Of a DNA stretch of 64,000 nt, positions 48,164-61,048 are shown one piece after another. Made by a program: the position numbers and the translations under genes. Location: assembly GCA_963969395.1 (NCBI GenBank), contig OZ017800.1, positions 14,788,479 through 14,852,478 on the forward strand. The letters are read 5' to 3'. The DNA comes from Pseudoscleropodium purum (taxonomy: Eukaryota > Streptophyta > Bryopsida > Hypnales > Brachytheciaceae). The notes beneath the pieces are model-generated. The model searched no databases. It was not told the origin of the DNA and saw only the letters and a program-made list of their open reading frames with translations. Numbering within the stretch: the first letter of the stretch is position 1; every line of letters starts with the position of its first letter.

Positions 48164-48425
48164 TATGTTTTGGATTTTTTAGGGGATTTTGGTCTTGGGC
48201 GACTTTGGGTTGGCAACTTCAGGTCTTTAGAGGGTGACCTCGGATCTCTAGAATGAATAATTGCCTTCTCCTTCTCTGAAAACTATGTTTGGGGTTTCTT
48301 TGGGGACTTTTGGGTCTTGCACATTTTTGAATTTAGGACGGCCTCTTGTCTTCGGGGACTTTGGAACAAAAAGGAGTCATTGCCTTCTCCTTCTTCACAA
48401 AATATGTTTTGAATTTTAGGGGCAA
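48164..48425. repeat. About 120-bp tandem duplication
   Basis: Two adjacent units start at about 48164 and 48285 and a third begins at about 48404. Shared landmarks are 'atgtttgggg.tttttagggga', 'gggtcttg', and 'attgccttctccttct'. Nearby at 48733 and 48967 lie CTCTCAACATTGA and the perfect palindrome TCTCAACGTTGAGA, each next to a 'gagccc/aagccc' run. Confidence 0.65.
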
Positions 48426-49029
48426 CTTGTTGTGTAGGATAGTAGGGTTGCTATTTTGTGAGCATGTGAGCATGAGCTTGTGAACTTGTGAACATATAAT
48501 TTTTTAGAGATTCCAACTATAAATTTTGATCAAAATTTATTATTTTTGGTAAACTTTAGTACCTATTACTATGAACCTATTACTATGGTCCTTTGAACAA
48601 CCTTGATGTACTATTCACTAGACTTTGCTAGATTTTAAGGGAAAAAATTGGTTATTCATTAGGATTTGCTTGAAATCAACTAAGGTTGTTCCATTGAGAT
48701 TTTAAATTTTTACAATCACTTTCCTCTTGTAGTTGGAATCCTCTCAACATTGAAGGGAGCCCCCTAGCCACAAGAAAGATTAAATTTAAAATTTTATAAA
48801 AAAATTGTTTTTTTTCCCATTTTTTGCACGGCTTAGGGCTCCCCTTAGCACCGAAGAGAGCCTAATTACAAAGGGGAGTGGTCATAATCTCAATAGAACA
48901 ACTTTAGTCAATTTCTAGCAAAATCCACTATATAGCACATTAAAATGGCAAGTGCTGTCTTCCTCTCAACGTTGAGAAGCCCTAAGCAACAAAAAAGAAG
49001 TAATTAACCAAATGACCATTTAATCAAAG

Positions 49030-49690
49030 ATGAAAGAATTGGACCCTCGGGAGGTCTTACAAGGACAATGATCAACTAATCAACATTGGTATAACTAAAT
49101 GCATTCCTTAAAAAAATAATCCCTATCAACTAAATATTTTCTCCCAAAGTCTTAACAAGTTTAGTTACTAGCGTATTCAAGTAGAAGTGTAGATACCTTC
49201 TATTGGCCCTAAGAGAATCGACACTACTACAAGAAAGTGAGCAACAAAAATGAAATTATGTGCAACTAAGCTCTTTCCACATACAATGAATTCCTACTAA
49301 CAAATTTTCTTGTCTATAATCTAAACAAGTTCATTGACTTACAAATCAAAACGATAGTGTTGGTACCCTTCCATTGACCCTAAGAAGATCCATAATGCTA
49401 CAAGACTATGATCAACCAAAATAAAATTCATTATGACAAAGAGCATTAGATATAAAAATAATTCTTATCAATAATTTGTTTTTCTAAAATCTAAACAAAT
49501 CAAACAACAATACATAAAGAGAAAATTATTGGTACCCTTCCATCAACCCCAAGAGTTCTAACGTTGCTATAAGACTATGATCAATTAATATTCTATACAA
49601 ACTTATTTCCATCTCCATTCATCTTTCACATCAATTAAATTCTTCATTTTTATAATATATACTTCTAATATTTTAAACAACACTAAAAAT
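49030..49690. repeat. 171-bp satellite, about 3.8 units
   Basis: The anchor 'ctacaagactatgatcaac' and variants start at 49056, 49227, 49398 and 49567, intervals of 171, 171 and 169 bp. Each unit also has 'ggtacccttccattgaccct' and 'aatctaaacaa'. The length is in the range of plant centromeric or subtelomeric satellites, but this is a short, diverged block. Confidence 0.8.
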
Positions 49691-51015
49691 TATAATTTTC
49701 ATTTGAATTCTACAAAACCATAGTAATAGATTCATGGTAATAGGTCTACAAAAATAAATATGAAAATTCACTAAAAATAATATATTTTGACCAAAAAGTT
49801 TAGATGGAATATATTTTAAAAAATTTTATTAAATTTTCTAGTACTTCTTTAAATTTTTGAGCTCAACGCTCACATAATCCCTACTCATTGCTTATAGGCT
49901 CATGTTCATACATTCAGAAAATAGCACCGCTCGTTACGCTAGCATCAAATTTGGCACTTACAAATTGAGATACTAATTTATACAAGATGAAGAAAGTCAT
50001 TCAATTTTTTATTTATCTTCTAGGATGGTATTATGTCTTGTAATGTTTTTAAAACATGTAATCATATTCTATATAGAATGGCATCTCTTTTTTATAGTTT
50101 CTATTACAAAGTTTTTAATAGATGTATATGGAATGATATTTATATCATTTTTAACAGTGTTTTTACAACATTTAGATTTTAGAGCATTTTTTTAAAATTT
50201 CTTTAGGAAAAAATAACATTCTTTTGATTTTAATGTGTATCTTGATTGAACTCAAATCCAACTAATGAAAGAATTTCAAGTAACTCAAGCAAATCAAATG
50301 AGCCTCATCTAAAGGCACAATCTAATGTTGCCATGGACTAAGGTTTATGTTGTATGTTTCATATGCAAGACATCAATACTACACAATGATTTGTCTTCCA
50401 TAATTATAGAGGATAACAATTTTTGTAAGAATATCTCCTATTGCTTATTGCAAATGTCAATGACACATTTTATTCATGAAATATTTGTCACATTGAATAC
50501 AAAAATAAATAAATAAATAAATAAAGGTTGAAGATTTATGTAAGAACTTTCCCATTCAAATTTTGCAATTCTCCAAGACTATTTCTAACCATGAACAATT
50601 TCTCCTGTACATCTTACAAATAAAAACCAAAAGGTAGAAGCTTAAGTATGAACATTCCCTTTTTACTTTTGCAATTTTTTACAATCAAAAGGAGATTCCA
50701 AACACCTTCACCCTTTTCTTTTCCACTTAAAAAATTATTTATTAATATTTTATGGTTCCTAGGTTTGTCATATGTTTGCACAAATAGAAACACTAGCTAC
50801 ATGCGTCTAAATTTTAAAGAGTGATGTAATCATATTAACCACTTTTTATATAATGTGCCATTTTAAAAATAATATAAAAATTTTTAAATGCAAGGTAGAA
50901 AGTTTTATGTATTGAATCTTGAATTTGAATTACCTTGTGCAAATATTCTATAATTTATGTCAATCAATTTACTCTAGTTTGTTTGCTTCTAAACTAGTTG
51001 ATGACAAAGTTCACA
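49691..51015. other. No feature recognised
   Basis: AT-rich DNA with a short (AAAT)n run at about 50502-50525. No gene. Confidence 0.5.
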
Positions 51016-51019
51016 AAAA

Positions 51020-51935
51020 TGAAGTTGAATTTCAATCCCTAAAAGACCAAGAGTCCCCTTGAGAGACTTGAAAAATTTGGATATTTACTTACAGTCTTAA
51101 TTTTCATTGTGATTTTTTAAAACCATTTTTGGAAGATAGAAGAATACATCATCTTTTGAAGAATAAAACTTTTTGTTTCAATTGATGTCCAAAGCAAAAG
51201 TTATGTTACCGTAAGCCAAAAATGGAGGTTAGTAGGTAGCACCCAAAAAAATCACAAAAAGTCAAAATTAAATTTTTAAATTTTGTTTTCCAAATACTAT
51301 TTTTTTGTTTAGACGTGAATCTTGGATTCATTCTATTTGGACTAATGATGAGAAAGTTATGGACAATCTTCTTTTTGAGGCAATTGAAACATTGTAATGT
51401 AAAAATAACTCATCGGATTTATTTTTTAATGCAATTTTCATAATTTTTCCAAAAAATTGTTTAATTGGGTTAAGTTTTTTGCTAAAACAATTTCACTATT
51501 GGAATTTTTGTGATTTAATTCCATTTTAGAGCTATTAACAATTTCATTTTTTGTTCAATCGTGAATCTACTTCTACTTAAAAAAAAAGTTTAAAAAAAGA
51601 AAATGAAGTGTTTTTAAAAAAAAATTAGTTCCTAGGCTTTTAATTCAATTTTTAAACATAATTTTTTTTTAATTCAAATTCTATATTGAAATTTTTTCTA
51701 TAAATGGTAGTCAAAGTCATCTAAAATTGTAGGCTAGTGTTTTAAAAACTATTTTTTAAACTTAAAATGCTAATATCTTCTAATCCATGTGGTCAAACTT
51801 CATAAAATTTTTATGACATGATCTTAAACAAGTGAAGTACAAGATTCTATGGTTAAATATTTATTTTTGGATGAAGGCATCAAAAGTAGCAATTTTGAAT
51901 CATAGTACAAAAGGTCACTCTACCCATAGTCACCC
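51020..51935 (+). repeat. Dispersed repeat R1, copy C
   Basis: Matches R1 at 0.6-0.95 kb ('ttcattctatttggacta', 'gttatggacaatcttct', 'ctattggaatttttgtg') and copy B ('ttaaaatgctaatatcttctaa'). Non-coding. Confidence 0.65.
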
Positions 51936-52547
51936 CTACCCATGGTCACTTACTTGCAATTACCTACATTTGAGATTGCCCTTCCATATTAGACCTATAT
52001 GCGCCCTTAAAGTATGCCATGTGGCTACCAAATAGGCTAAGATAAATGAAGGTTATTTTAAAAAAAATCAAAGGATAAAATTGACTTTATTAGACAATCA
52101 GGGGGGATATTCGATGTATCTTGTTTGTCACGTGGTTTGTTTGTCAAGGAAGACAACCCTATATGCCATGTAGATTGTATTGAAGGCAACAAGGTTTTAT
52201 TCTAATGAAGAGAGTCACAACACAATGACAAATAAATTAACAAAGGTGGCCTAGTTTATTTCATAAATCTAGAGGAGATGTAAATTTAATTGGCAACTAC
52301 GTACATCAAGAAGTGACCATGGATGAGTCCATAGTTTGCTACAAAAGAAGCTATTGCTCAATATGTTAGTACCTCCTTCTAAAGTCAACAAAGTAGGGGG
52401 ATCAAAATTTGTTCCTTTATCAATGCTCATAAATATTATATGTATAACTTTTACATTTCTATTGGCTCTGCACAACGAGTTGCTATAGCCGAATGTTGTA
52501 GTGGAGGCGCCAAAATAGGCTAGGAAGTTGTGATGCAATAATGCAAG
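51936..52547. other. No feature recognised
   Basis: Intergenic. A 93-codon minus frame at 52550-52269 has no motif and its end is created by the miniature CACTA element. Confidence 0.45.
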
Positions 52548-52654
52548 CACTACAAGAAGACAACGTCCAAATTGACAGACAGTGTCCGAATTGACAGAAA
52601 ATTGACAGAAAAAGTATTTGAATTGACAAAAACTGACAGCATTTCATTGTAGTG
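52548..52654. mobile_element. Miniature CACTA-type element (107 bp)
   Basis: Ends are CACTACAA and TTGTAGTG, flanked by a 3-bp target duplication AAG (52545-52547 and 52655-52657), as expected for CACTA (EnSpm). The inside has five or so copies of AATTGACAGA, like the subterminal transposase-binding repeats of this superfamily. No coding capacity. Confidence 0.8.
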
Positions 52655-53922
52655 AAGACCTGCTTGGAGGAGGACATGTTATGGTTACTAATAATTATTT
52701 CACTATGGTAAGCTTACCATTGACTTGGAGTGATTGGACATGTATACTACAAAAACTTGGCAACGCAATTGCATTGGTTTTCCAAAGGCCATAGTGCAAA
52801 AGAAACAAGTTGTAGATGATCCACAAAAAGCTCTTGTTTAGCGTATGCATTGCAATTGCTAGATTTGTTGTGTTATTTGGAAGGATCAAAAAACTGTTCT
52901 GCTTTTGTCTTCATTTTATATACCCTTGCCTCGCTTGGGTGAACATTGGTTGACTATGCCTTAAAGGCATGGTAGTGAAAAGAGACAAGTTGATCGTCTC
53001 TCATCCTCTCATCTTGAAGGATTACACATAGTACAAGAGTGGTGTCAATGTCGCTAATCATATGTGAGCAATATACTCTTTTCAAGTTCACAGCCACCAA
53101 TGGTGGCATATGCTATTCATCTTCTTGGTGGATTCTACAATGGAAAATTGTTACATCTTCTTCAAAGCAATTTGTGAGTGCCTCATGAAAAATTCCATTC
53201 ACAAGGTGGACTTCTAATTCCTTCTTGCTAAGGTTTTGCGCAAGCCATAGACCTCGTGGAGAGGCTATGTGTCATATTTTTAATTAGCAGCACCAATGGT
53301 GCACATATTCTTTGGTTTAGACTATCACCCATAAGAAGTGTTGATTTTGCTTTTCCAAAATGAGGACAAACTTGAGTTATATACAATGCATTTTCACATG
53401 GGGGAATGCTTCAGTTAGACATACTATTCACTATGTTGTTAATAAGGGAAGTGGTAGCCACTACATACAGAGAAGCAAAACAGCGTATAAGGCAAAAAGA
53501 CTGATCAATAACAATAACAGTAGCAATCTCCAATGGAATTGCATTGTTGGAAAGTCATGACATTTCACTACCTTGCTAACAAGGAGTCCACAGTATGACA
53601 ATTTTTTGGTCAACATTATTGTTTGCTTTTAATGTATCAATATTCTCTGGTTGCATGTGGGAGCTGATCAAAGTTCTTGAGTGTGAATTTTGATGCTTGA
53701 ACATCACGTTTATCATGTTTTTGTAAAGGTCTATGACCACCTGCAAATGTAACAAGATTCAATCTTTGTCTTTCTCATGTTGTTCATTAGTACATTCAAC
53801 ATTTGTAGATGTTCCGATCAGTAGCTATAACTTTAATCACTAGTATCTTGCATGTGAGGATGGTCATTTTTTATCATCTTTTTTTCAATGTGAATTTGTA
53901 TCTCCTTCATTCCACTGCAGTG
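52655..53922. other. No feature recognised
   Basis: Between the two CACTA-type miniature elements. A 66-codon frame at 53360-53560 has no motif. Confidence 0.45.
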
Positions 53923-54110
53923 CACCATAAGAAACCCATGTTTTAGGTGATGGGCCCTAATTTTTTTTAATCGGATTTTAGATGATGTCCAATGCAATAA
54001 ACTCATGTTAACATTGATGACTTAAAAACATGGGTTTATTATATTAAACATCACCTAAAATTCTTTTAAAAAAATGAGACTTATCACTAAAATCATAGGT
54101 TTTTATAGTG
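53923..54110. mobile_element. Foldback MITE, CACTA-like (188 bp)
   Basis: Two long arms pair over most of the element: the left starts CACCATAAGAAACCCATG and the right, reverse-complemented, starts CACTATAAAAACCTATG. The arms continue through 'ttttaggtgat' and 'aataaacycatgtt'. A 3-bp duplication GTG borders both ends (53920-53922 and 54111-54113). One terminus has kept CACTA. Confidence 0.8.
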
Positions 54111-56700
54111 GTGACATGGACCAATGGAGCAAGATTTCAAGCAATTTTATTGTGTGTAGAGTATAGCTAGAGCTCCAATTTGTTTTGAAGGGTAATACAA
54201 AGAGAGGTGCTATTTCTAGCCATTGTAGGCCAACAACTTTATTAAAGGCAATAGAGGTATATGAAGACTTGATAGTTCGGATGCAAGATGGCAACATAAA
54301 TTACAACATGGCAACAATTGCAATACCAATGAAAAAAAGAGCATTATGGGAGTGCAATAAAAAGGCAATGCTTCAAGATTTTGGATGTCATTCTCCTGTA
54401 GATAGTTACAACAGTGGACATCAAGAAGACTATGTCTTTTGTATAATAAATATTTGGAAAAGAAATGGATGGATTGCAATGTTGTAAGGTAATTGTTGCT
54501 TTTCTATATGAAACTACTTTGTCATAGTTGTCATTATAGTAGCAACAATGTGTTGCATCATGACTAAATTTTGAATGGACTTGTCATTGCTATTGTGCTC
54601 AAGGTAGTTGTTGGTGTTGAAGAATGTGCATCCTCCAAACAACGGAAGAATGTGGAACACCATGATGGCTGACACTTTTGTGTCACTTTAACTTGCACAT
54701 TTTTGAATGTACATCACTTTGGCAATTACAACAGTGTTAGTGAACAAATTGATAACTCGCTTGAATTTTGCCAACCAAACATCTTTAGAATATTGTTAGG
54801 GCAACGTGAAATGAAATGTTGTTTTTCTCAGCTCAAAGGCAAGCTAATTGTAAGGCACTCTAAATCCCATTCCTTAATCAAATGCTAAAACATTCTTCAT
54901 GTTGGCTTTCTCTCTTCACTCCCTATACACTGCAATTTTCATTGCATTTTTCCAACTTTCCAAGCTTGTGCATAGGTGATACAACATGATTTTGTCTAAA
55001 GAACACACTTGCCCATTGTAGTCAATGCTACAATTTTGTCAATCAAAGCTCATGATCTTCAAGCAACTTCTATCTTCTTTAATTCTATCTCACATTCTTG
55101 GGATTTCAAGAGTCACGGAGGAGATCCTACAGTTACTTCATTCATTGTCTACAACAAATTCTAACCAGCTTCTACCAAAAATTTACTACTTTTGGCATCA
55201 CTCTACACTTTCTACATGAATTGAGATGCTTTAGAATTATTCCAAGGATCACTATAGTAGTATAATTTGGCCAATTCTTGCTCTTTACGCTTGATGTGAA
55301 TTTTAGCCATAAAAATGATATTTTTGGAATTCGAAGTTTATTAAGTTTAGTTTCTACTCCAATTGCAAAATTTGAAAAAAACCTTAAAATTCAAAGTTTT
55401 ATAGCAATATGAATTGTGGACCTATAACTACAATTTGTTGATTTCCTAATTTTAGAATAACATGGTAACCTTATTTTATACCATGATTTTTTAAACTACA
55501 TCTATACTGAAAATATCAGATTTTTTTAGCATATTTCACATTAGATATCAATTTTCTTCATTTTTCCTAAAAAAGCTTTGGGTAACTTCAAATTTTCACA
55601 AAAAAATCTGAAAGCTTTAGCACTTTTAGAAGACATGGGAAATCATCTTTGGAAAATATTATAGAAAATTTCATTCATAATTACTTACAAAATGACAGGA
55701 TTGTGAAGCTTGCATTCCTAGCATGGGCATGGGTTAACGTTCTTCTCGAGGTGGTATTAGTCTGGGAGAGTTAGTTAGAAAGGCTGCAGTGGAAATGTTA
55801 CACCATTTTTAAGTAAGTTCACACTTCACATTGTTGTACTGAGCATAATTTATACCTTCGCAATTTGGGAAATCTCATGAAACACTGATGTGTCTTCCAT
55901 ATTTAAGATTGGGCAGGCACTAAGGTAACAGGCTTAGAAAGCACTCTCTTAAAGAAGAAAACAAGTTTTGTAGAGAAATCTGTGAATCAAATTTTTTTTC
56001 AATATTTTGGTAAGAAGAGAAATGGGGAGCACTGCAATCTTTAAATTTATCAAAATCTTTGCAGTCTTTAAATTAATCAAAATCTTTGTAGTCTTTATGA
56101 ATTAACTTTCATTTTTAGAAGTGCAAGGTCATTAGGCTATTATATATGCTCATAGAATAGAGGAGAAATGAATGTTAAAAGCTATAAGAATCATGCAAGT
56201 GAGTGCATTAAACAATCTAGAAGGTGTTCAAAACTCTTCATTAAAGTTTTAAAAGCATACAATGAAAATGTACAATGATGCTATCAACATTGATACCCTA
56301 CACATTATGCACTAATGAGTAAAAAATGAACATCTATAGTACATCTCAAATGGACTACATATGGGATTTAAAAGTGGACCCAAATTGTATTAACAAGTCT
56401 TGTATAAGCAATGCCCAAACATTTATGTCTATACTTTCAAGTGTTAAATACTGTAAAATCACACACAAACAAGTGGTGATTCTTGGAACTCCAAGCTTGT
56501 TCCATTTCAAGAACAATATGCACTATTTTAGGCACTTATATAGGGACACTTCCTAAAGCTTGAGCAATTTTTGAGCAAGCTCCTATAATTTATGTTTTGA
56601 AAAGGTTATTTAACAAGGCTAGAGAGTGCTTGAAAATTCTTGAGCCAAACAATCAAATCAGAAATTGACTCATTTGGCCCCTTTGATTTACTGAAAATTC
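54111..56700. other. Intergenic, no gene recognised
   Basis: Overlapping plus (54185-54487, 100 codons) and minus (54479-54216, 87 codons) frames have no recognisable motif. A three-copy repeat of about 28 bp ('caatctttaaatttatcaaaat') lies at about 56035-56105. Confidence 0.45.
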
Positions 56701-56701
56701 C

Positions 56702-56773
56702 CAATGAGTGGCTTGGATTTCAACTCTAAAACACACTAATGTGTTTTACAGTTGAAATCCAAGTCACTCATTG
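56702..56773. repeat. Near-perfect 72-bp hairpin
   Basis: Two 34-nt arms with a 4-nt loop (CTAA) pair at 32 of 34 positions. The left arm starts CAATGAGTGGCTTGG and the right arm ends CCAAGTCACTCATTG. One difference would be a G:U pair in RNA. It is about 0.8 kb beyond the stop codon of the ACR gene. Candidates are a tiny MITE or a small-RNA precursor. Confidence 0.85.
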
Positions 56774-57132
56774 CCTATTGCCTCCGTGCATATATTGGAG
56801 TACTAGCACTACAGTATTGAGTCACACCTTCTGGACCATTTAAAATGAATTTGACGTTGAGGAGAAGTCACCAAGTGCCGTAGGTGGATCTCTCCTACAG
56901 TATCTTATCGAGCTTCCAATTCACTTTTGATTACATAGTGCTAAAGGTACAAGTACACAAGGTCAGTTTTCTAAACTCAACCAGAATTCCTATATGAACT
57001 GCATGTGCCGGGAGGCGCAATCAAGGTCAAATATGATGATGACATGACTAAATTAGCAATATTGTAACATCAGAATACAATAGTACTACTACTACTACTA
57101 ACATTCTGCCATAAGATTCCAACAGAATCGTT

Positions 57133-57441
57133 TTTTGTTTTTGTTTTGAACAAATGGGAGACCCAGTGCACTAGAACAAGAAACCAATACATAACAGCCA
57201 AGCCGAGACGGCTGCACACTGAAGAGAATATGAGCAGAAAGGGAACATAAACAAAAGAACGCCAAACCACTACATGAATGAAACTAAAGGCAGGCCCTCA
57301 CGGAACACCCAACTGTCCTTCCTACCAGCGATCACAGATGATTGAAGCCAGATGGAATCAAATTAGGCCCAAAGTTTAACCTTCTGATTGGGATGGTGAC
57401 CAGCAGCATTGTGGACTTTAATCTGAGCCGCCCGACCCGAG
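57133..57441 (-). mobile_element. Short retroposon (SINE or 5'-truncated LINE), 309 bp
   Basis: Bounded by a perfect 15-bp target duplication, TCCAACAGAATCGTT at 57118-57132 and 57442-57456. On the minus strand it ends in an A-rich tail (AACAAAAACAAAAA), the mark of target-primed reverse transcription. No Pol III A/B boxes were recognised at its 5' end, so a truncated LINE 3' end is somewhat more likely than a SINE. The perfect duplication implies a fairly young insertion. It lies 140-460 bp past the ACR stop codon. A (CTA)n run precedes it (57081-57101). Confidence 0.85.
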
Positions 57442-57598
57442 TCCAACAGAATCGTTGTTATGTTCTAAGAATGTATTCCAGAATGTATTCCACGTTCTTG
57501 ATCCACAAATATAGACCGAACAGACCATATTCTCTCAAGTAAACAGTATGCTTTGTAAGCGTGATAATCAGTCCAACATGATTACAATTCTCTAGCGA

Positions 57599-60500
57599 TT
57601 AATAGCTTTCGTCCTCGGCATCAGGTCTCCCCAGATAGTAGCGAAGAGTATTCGTCAGAACCTGTTTAGTACGAAACACGTTTAGTGCATAGGACACTAA
57701 TAAGCATTCACACATACCCTACCAGCGCAGAAAAATCATCCTCCCTGTGAAGAAAAATTAATGTACACACGAAATGATCACTTCCAGAAGAGTAAATAGC
57801 CAAGAAACAGAAAGGAGACAATTGCCGTAACGGTATCAAAACACACCTCCTCCATGGATGGACTTAAGTGCTCGCCATGATAAGTCACATAAAACCTGTC
57901 CTTAGCCACTAGTCCCTGCCAGTTCAGATTCCTGTCTTTGCCTTAGAAATTCGTACAAGTTAACAAAGGAAATTGACAGATACCGATAACTATGTAACAG
58001 TTTCACATAACGAAATTATATAATAGAAGAATATTCCGTTCACCAAATTTACCTCAGTGTCAATCTCTGCCGACTCCACATAAATGCTAATATCACAGAT
58101 GATCTTCAGGATTTCCAGCAGCAACCCTGGCCTGTCTGCTGTCTCAACGGATAAGAGACTGCGGGCATAAATTAGGCAAACCAGCTTCTTAGAAGTTGGC
58201 AAATGTGCAGTAAAGTGGGGTACTGGTACACAGTATTACGTAACAAACTATGTACAGGAGAATTGAAGAGCGCACAGAAATTATCAGAATCACTGAACAA
58301 TATACAAATTCAAAAGTGTCCTGCCAATACCTTCGAGGACCATCCCTTGTGATAGAAATATGAGTGGCCACATCCATATCAAGCTGCACACAAAGCTTAA
58401 GTATATTCTTACAAATCTAAATAGAACATGTACTCCGCCGGATGACGACTACTTTTATATTTTTACAAACACCTAAGGAGTGGTTTAGATCACCTTTTCT
58501 ACATCGAGTGCCAAATTACGAAGAAATCTTGTAAACGCATTGTAACCTACGATACAAAACAACGAGAAAATTCAACTTAAAATATGGAGGATGTTCCAAT
58601 CCAACCCTAACTCGTGAACAAATGCAAAACGAAAAAACAACACTACTTCTGGCTGTTTAGCTATCAACGGAACTACTGCAGTAGATAGAGAGAAGCATTA
58701 CCTCCTGTTTAATTGAAGAGCCCCCAAAAGCGACTCCCATAGCCAACTGCTCACCAGATTCCTGCAGCCTCTCGCATATACAGAAAGAAAACCAACAGTA
58801 CTGATATAAAAAAGTGAACATTGTCTCTGACAATGCCCATCACCCATAATCGACCACATTAACCATGCGATCGCACCCAAATTATGAACTGAATCTTTCA
58901 ATCTAGTTGTGAAGAATCTGAAGAATCCATATTCACGAAGGTAGAGTTCGTGGCAGCATGCTTCATATCATCGAGCATTAGCTAAACAGTGACAAAGCAT
59001 GAAGAATACGAGTATCCAACAAAGAATGCAGAATTTAAGCACTTCGTACAGGATGGTACTGGAGCAAATTGTTTATGATAGTGAGGCGTATGGCTTCCAA
59101 CAGCTCCGGATTTTCCACTTTTTTATTGTTGTCCCTGTCAGAATCATATATGATTATGATGAAGCAGACAACATGCCGAAGACTATCGAAATACTGACAA
59201 ACAGTTGCACATGAAGAACAATGCTATGGATTATCAAGTCGTCATGAAACACAGACCACTGGGGGAAAAATGCTCAATTTCAACAAATCGTTGCAGGGAA
59301 ATAAAAAGGGCGAAGTGATAACATACAATCGAGTCACTAGAAACTTTTTGCGGCGCAAATTAGGACCTTCAGTGGTGACCACGCCTCTAATGACATTGAG
59401 TCCCAGGTCCTTAAGAGCCTTTATCTGCAAATGATGTGCGATCCACAACGTGCGCACTACCGAGTCAATCCGATATATTATCAAGCAAAAAAAGAGACTA
59501 TGAACAACACTAGAGCCGACACAACAAAACTACCTTCGCATCAACCGACGTTCCCTTACGGGATACGTGCGGGAAATAGACAGGAAGGACTAATTCACCT
59601 CCATACTGCCAACATCCAAAACGAAACAAAACCGAATGAGAGTGAGCTAACCGTGTCAAGAAGGGCACCGAGTCTGTCCCCGAAGCTAATTTCCACAATC
59701 GTAGCTTCGGCATCCGAGTCCTGATCAATCAGTACAATTGGTATTGGCTCTTCCTTGCTTATCGCTGCTGCAATAGCCTGAAAGAGCATAGACGTCTTTA
59801 ACAGTCTGATACAATGCCATTATAAAGATTTCTGAACATGTCATTTACGTAACCACCAGTAGTCAATTCCCTTCCAAGAATTTAAACACGAGCATGCTTG
59901 ATGTGGGCATCAGAGCACGAACCACGATAAAACGTATAGAGGAATTTGAACACCGAACAGATAAGTACTGAAATTGACTAAATTTCTACATAGGCTCGTA
60001 ACTGTAACCATTCTCTGACACCGTCATAACACAAAGTTCCACACATTCAATCAACCAATTTCTTAAGACACATTGTATAATATAATAACAACACCATCTT
60101 ATCCTCTTTTATTGTCAGTCCATTCACGAGTTCATTCCGGCTCACTTGAGATCAACCTGGATGGCCATACTCTCAATCTAACTCCTTTATTTGCGGTTAC
60201 TCCTCAGAGAAAAACAGGACCAAGAAGAAGAATCATCCTGAATCACCATTAGTCATCTTATTCACTCACTAATTTTATTCCTATCAGCTATAGATAATAC
60301 TCCTATTCACGATGTGCCAACTGAATATCCTTAAAATTTCAAGTATTTGGCAACTTAACTCTTTGTCCATGTATCTTCATGATAGTGTAAATTATGGGCA
60401 TGACAATACCCATCTTCAAAAAGACTGCATATGTCTTTGGTGAGGCTTACCGTAGTATCAGGTGCTGGAAGATGCTCCATTCTGCAAGAAATATCCATGT

Positions 60501-61048
60501 TAGTTATTTGCACGCGCTAATGCTATTGCACTTAAGGCGAGACCCACGGGTTCAGCGCAAACAATCTTTCTAAGGTGGACACAATTTCTTGGACAGAGTC
60601 CGCCTAATTCTTCATACCATCACCAAGCACGCAAAAAACAAAAATAAAAAAACTTTCTGAGATACCGTCCAAATTCAATAATAAGGTCAAGATATGCCAA
60701 GAACCCTGAAATTATGAACAATTAACAGGGAGTAGTTTACAGACAAAGATGAAGACGGCGCTGAATTACGGTTTACTTTATAATGCAAAATTGAAGCAAG
60801 CAACGAGGGTGAGAGCGAGAGCGGAGTTGGGGGACGCCGGCATACCCACTCTGGCGCCCTGCGGCTGCCATTATAGCAAATCTCCTTCGAAATGAACTTG
60901 GCGGTGACACCGCAGAAGCTCGCGTCCGATGCAGGTGCTGTCTGGAAGCAGATATGATGCCAGTGGGTTCACGTTTCGGACCCAGATGCAACGTAAGCCG
61001 CAGTGCCATCGCGTGCGTGAATGTTACCGCCATTCCCACTGCTGCCAT
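57599..61048 (-). CDS. ACT domain repeat protein, ACR11/ACR12 type (plastid)
   Basis: Ten coding exons on the minus strand: 61048..60846, 60481..60451, 59777..59652, 59424..59327, 59134..59050, 58761..58702, 58383..58331, 58158..58053, 57915..57847, 57661..57599. They sum to 894 nt = 297 residues plus TAA, near the roughly 290-300 of Arabidopsis ACR11/ACR12. All junctions are GT..AG with matching phase. Residues 1-67 are rich in Ser, Arg and Ala with few acids, like a chloroplast transit peptide. ACT domain 1 is about residues 104-150 ([26 protein letters not shown]). A link [10 protein letters not shown] follows. ACT domain 2 is about 208-280 ([36 protein letters not shown]), ending [35 protein letters not shown] and the ESY end favour ACR12 over ACR11. 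ACT domains bind amino acids. Arabidopsis ACR11 activates ferredoxin-GOGAT, while the role of ACR12 is less clear. No enzyme domain is present. Confidence 0.93.

Noticed and set aside
54185..54487. Plus-strand frame of 100 codons as a gene
   Set aside because: No recognisable domain, no adjoining exons, and an overlapping opposite-strand frame of similar length.
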